From Candidatus Aminicenantota bacterium (GTDB lineage Bacteria; Acidobacteriota; Aminicenantia; Aminicenantales; UBA8522), in the NCBI GenBank assembly GCA_016934895.1, contig JAFGRZ010000305.1, positions 1-5,752 on the forward strand: a stretch of DNA of 5,752 nt, in the 5' to 3' direction. Made by a program: the position numbers and the translations under genes. Position 1 is the stretch's first letter. Each line of letters starts with the position of its first letter. Below the pieces are notes generated by a model. The model saw only the letters and a list, made by a program, of their open reading frames with translations, did not search any database and was not told the DNA's origin. Shown here one piece after another: positions 5,353 to 5,752 of the stretch.

Positions 5353-5752
5353 ATGAAAAAATATGATGTTGTTGTTATCGGCGGCGGACCGGCGGGGGTG
5401 ACCTGCGTCATCTCGGCCAGGAATACGTACCCGGACAAGACCATCGCCCTTGTCCGAAAGGAGAGGATCGCCATGATTCCCTGCGGCATTCCCTACATCA
5501 TGCGATCCCTTCAGACCGTTGACCAGAATATCCTGCCGGATGAATTAATCAAGAACAGCGGAACGGACCTGATCGTTGACGAAGTGACGGGCCGGGACGG
5601 CAAGGTCCTGAAATTGGCGAGCGGGGAAGAGATCGCCTATGAAAAACTGGTCCTGGCCGTCGGATCCAGTCCCATCTTGCCGCCTGTCCAGGGCATCGAC
5701 AAAGACGGCGTTTTTGTCGTCCGGAAAGACCGGGATTATCTCGCCTCCATGA
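5353..5752 (+). CDS. FAD/NAD(P)-dependent disulfide-reductase-type flavoprotein, CoA-disulfide reductase/NADH oxidase-like (3' partial)
   Basis: Only the first 133 codons are in the window. They show an N-terminal FAD-binding Rossmann motif, VVVIGGGPAG (6-15), followed by PCGIPY with C44, which matches the position of the single redox cysteine of the CoA-disulfide reductase/NADH oxidase/persulfide reductase family (normally around residues 42-44, in a C.(L/I)PY context). A conserved YEKLVLAVGSSP segment (about residues 102-113) closes the FAD domain. Known members use NAD(P)H to reduce CoA disulfide, CoA persulfide, polysulfide or oxygen; which applies here needs the missing C-terminal half, where some members carry a rhodanese domain. 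The ATG at 5353 has GGAG at 5344-5347. It is 25 nt after the aminotransferase stop and on the same strand, so it probably belongs to the same transcript. Confidence 0.88.
   Translation, partial: MKKYDVVVIGGGPAGVTCVISARNTYPDKTIALVRKERIAMIPCGIPYIMRSLQTVDQNILPDELIKNSGTDLIVDEVTGRDGKVLKLASGEEIAYEKLVLAVGSSPILPPVQGIDKDGVFVVRKDRDYLASM

Overview
This window is a gene-dense stretch of bacterial chromosome of moderately high GC. All eight supported genes are on the + strand. Six have a clear purine-rich Shine-Dalgarno, and intergenic gaps run from 7 to 92 nt. No tRNA, rRNA, CRISPR array, insertion sequence or phage gene was seen. The taxon cannot be fixed from the sequence. The gene style (strong AGGAGG sites, Gly/Trp-rich exported Spy-like protein, pterin-type metallo-hydrolases, CoA-disulfide-reductase-like flavoprotein) would fit an anaerobic or microaerophilic lineage such as Acidobacteriota/Aminicenantia or Desulfobacterota, but this is a low-confidence inference.

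Left part (1-1651): the C-terminal end of an unrecognised protein with a Pro/Glu-rich linker, an internal 14-residue repeat and a duplicated helical module. It is followed 7 nt later by an IscU/NifU-type Fe-S cluster scaffold, and 14 nt after that by an exported Spy/CpxP-like protein with two LTxxQ-like motifs and a Gly-Trp-Arg tail built partly from a perfect 24-bp tandem repeat. The close spacing suggests one transcript. The scaffold gene ends with a run of nine A whose -1 frame is open straight into the Spy-like gene.

Middle part (1744-4043): two paralogous metallo-beta-lactamase-fold hydrolases of the type annotated as 7,8-dihydropterin-6-yl-methyl-4-(beta-D-ribofuranosyl)aminobenzene 5'-phosphate synthase (COG1237-like). 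The first carries an N-terminal signal peptide and the second does not. A small class I SAM-dependent methyltransferase lies between them.

Right part (4071-5752): a complete fold-type I PLP aminotransferase, then the first 133 codons of an FAD/NAD(P)-dependent disulfide-reductase-type flavoprotein with a CoA-disulfide-reductase/NADH-oxidase-like active-site cysteine, cut by the window end.

The genes from 1744 onward look like one co-directional metabolic cluster (two hydrolases, a methyltransferase, an aminotransferase and a thiol flavoenzyme) following a short Fe-S/envelope-stress cluster. No established pathway joining exactly these parts is known to me. The most notable points are the exported/cytosolic hydrolase pair around a methyltransferase, the low-complexity tail of the Spy-like protein, and the possible slippage site between scaffold and Spy-like genes.
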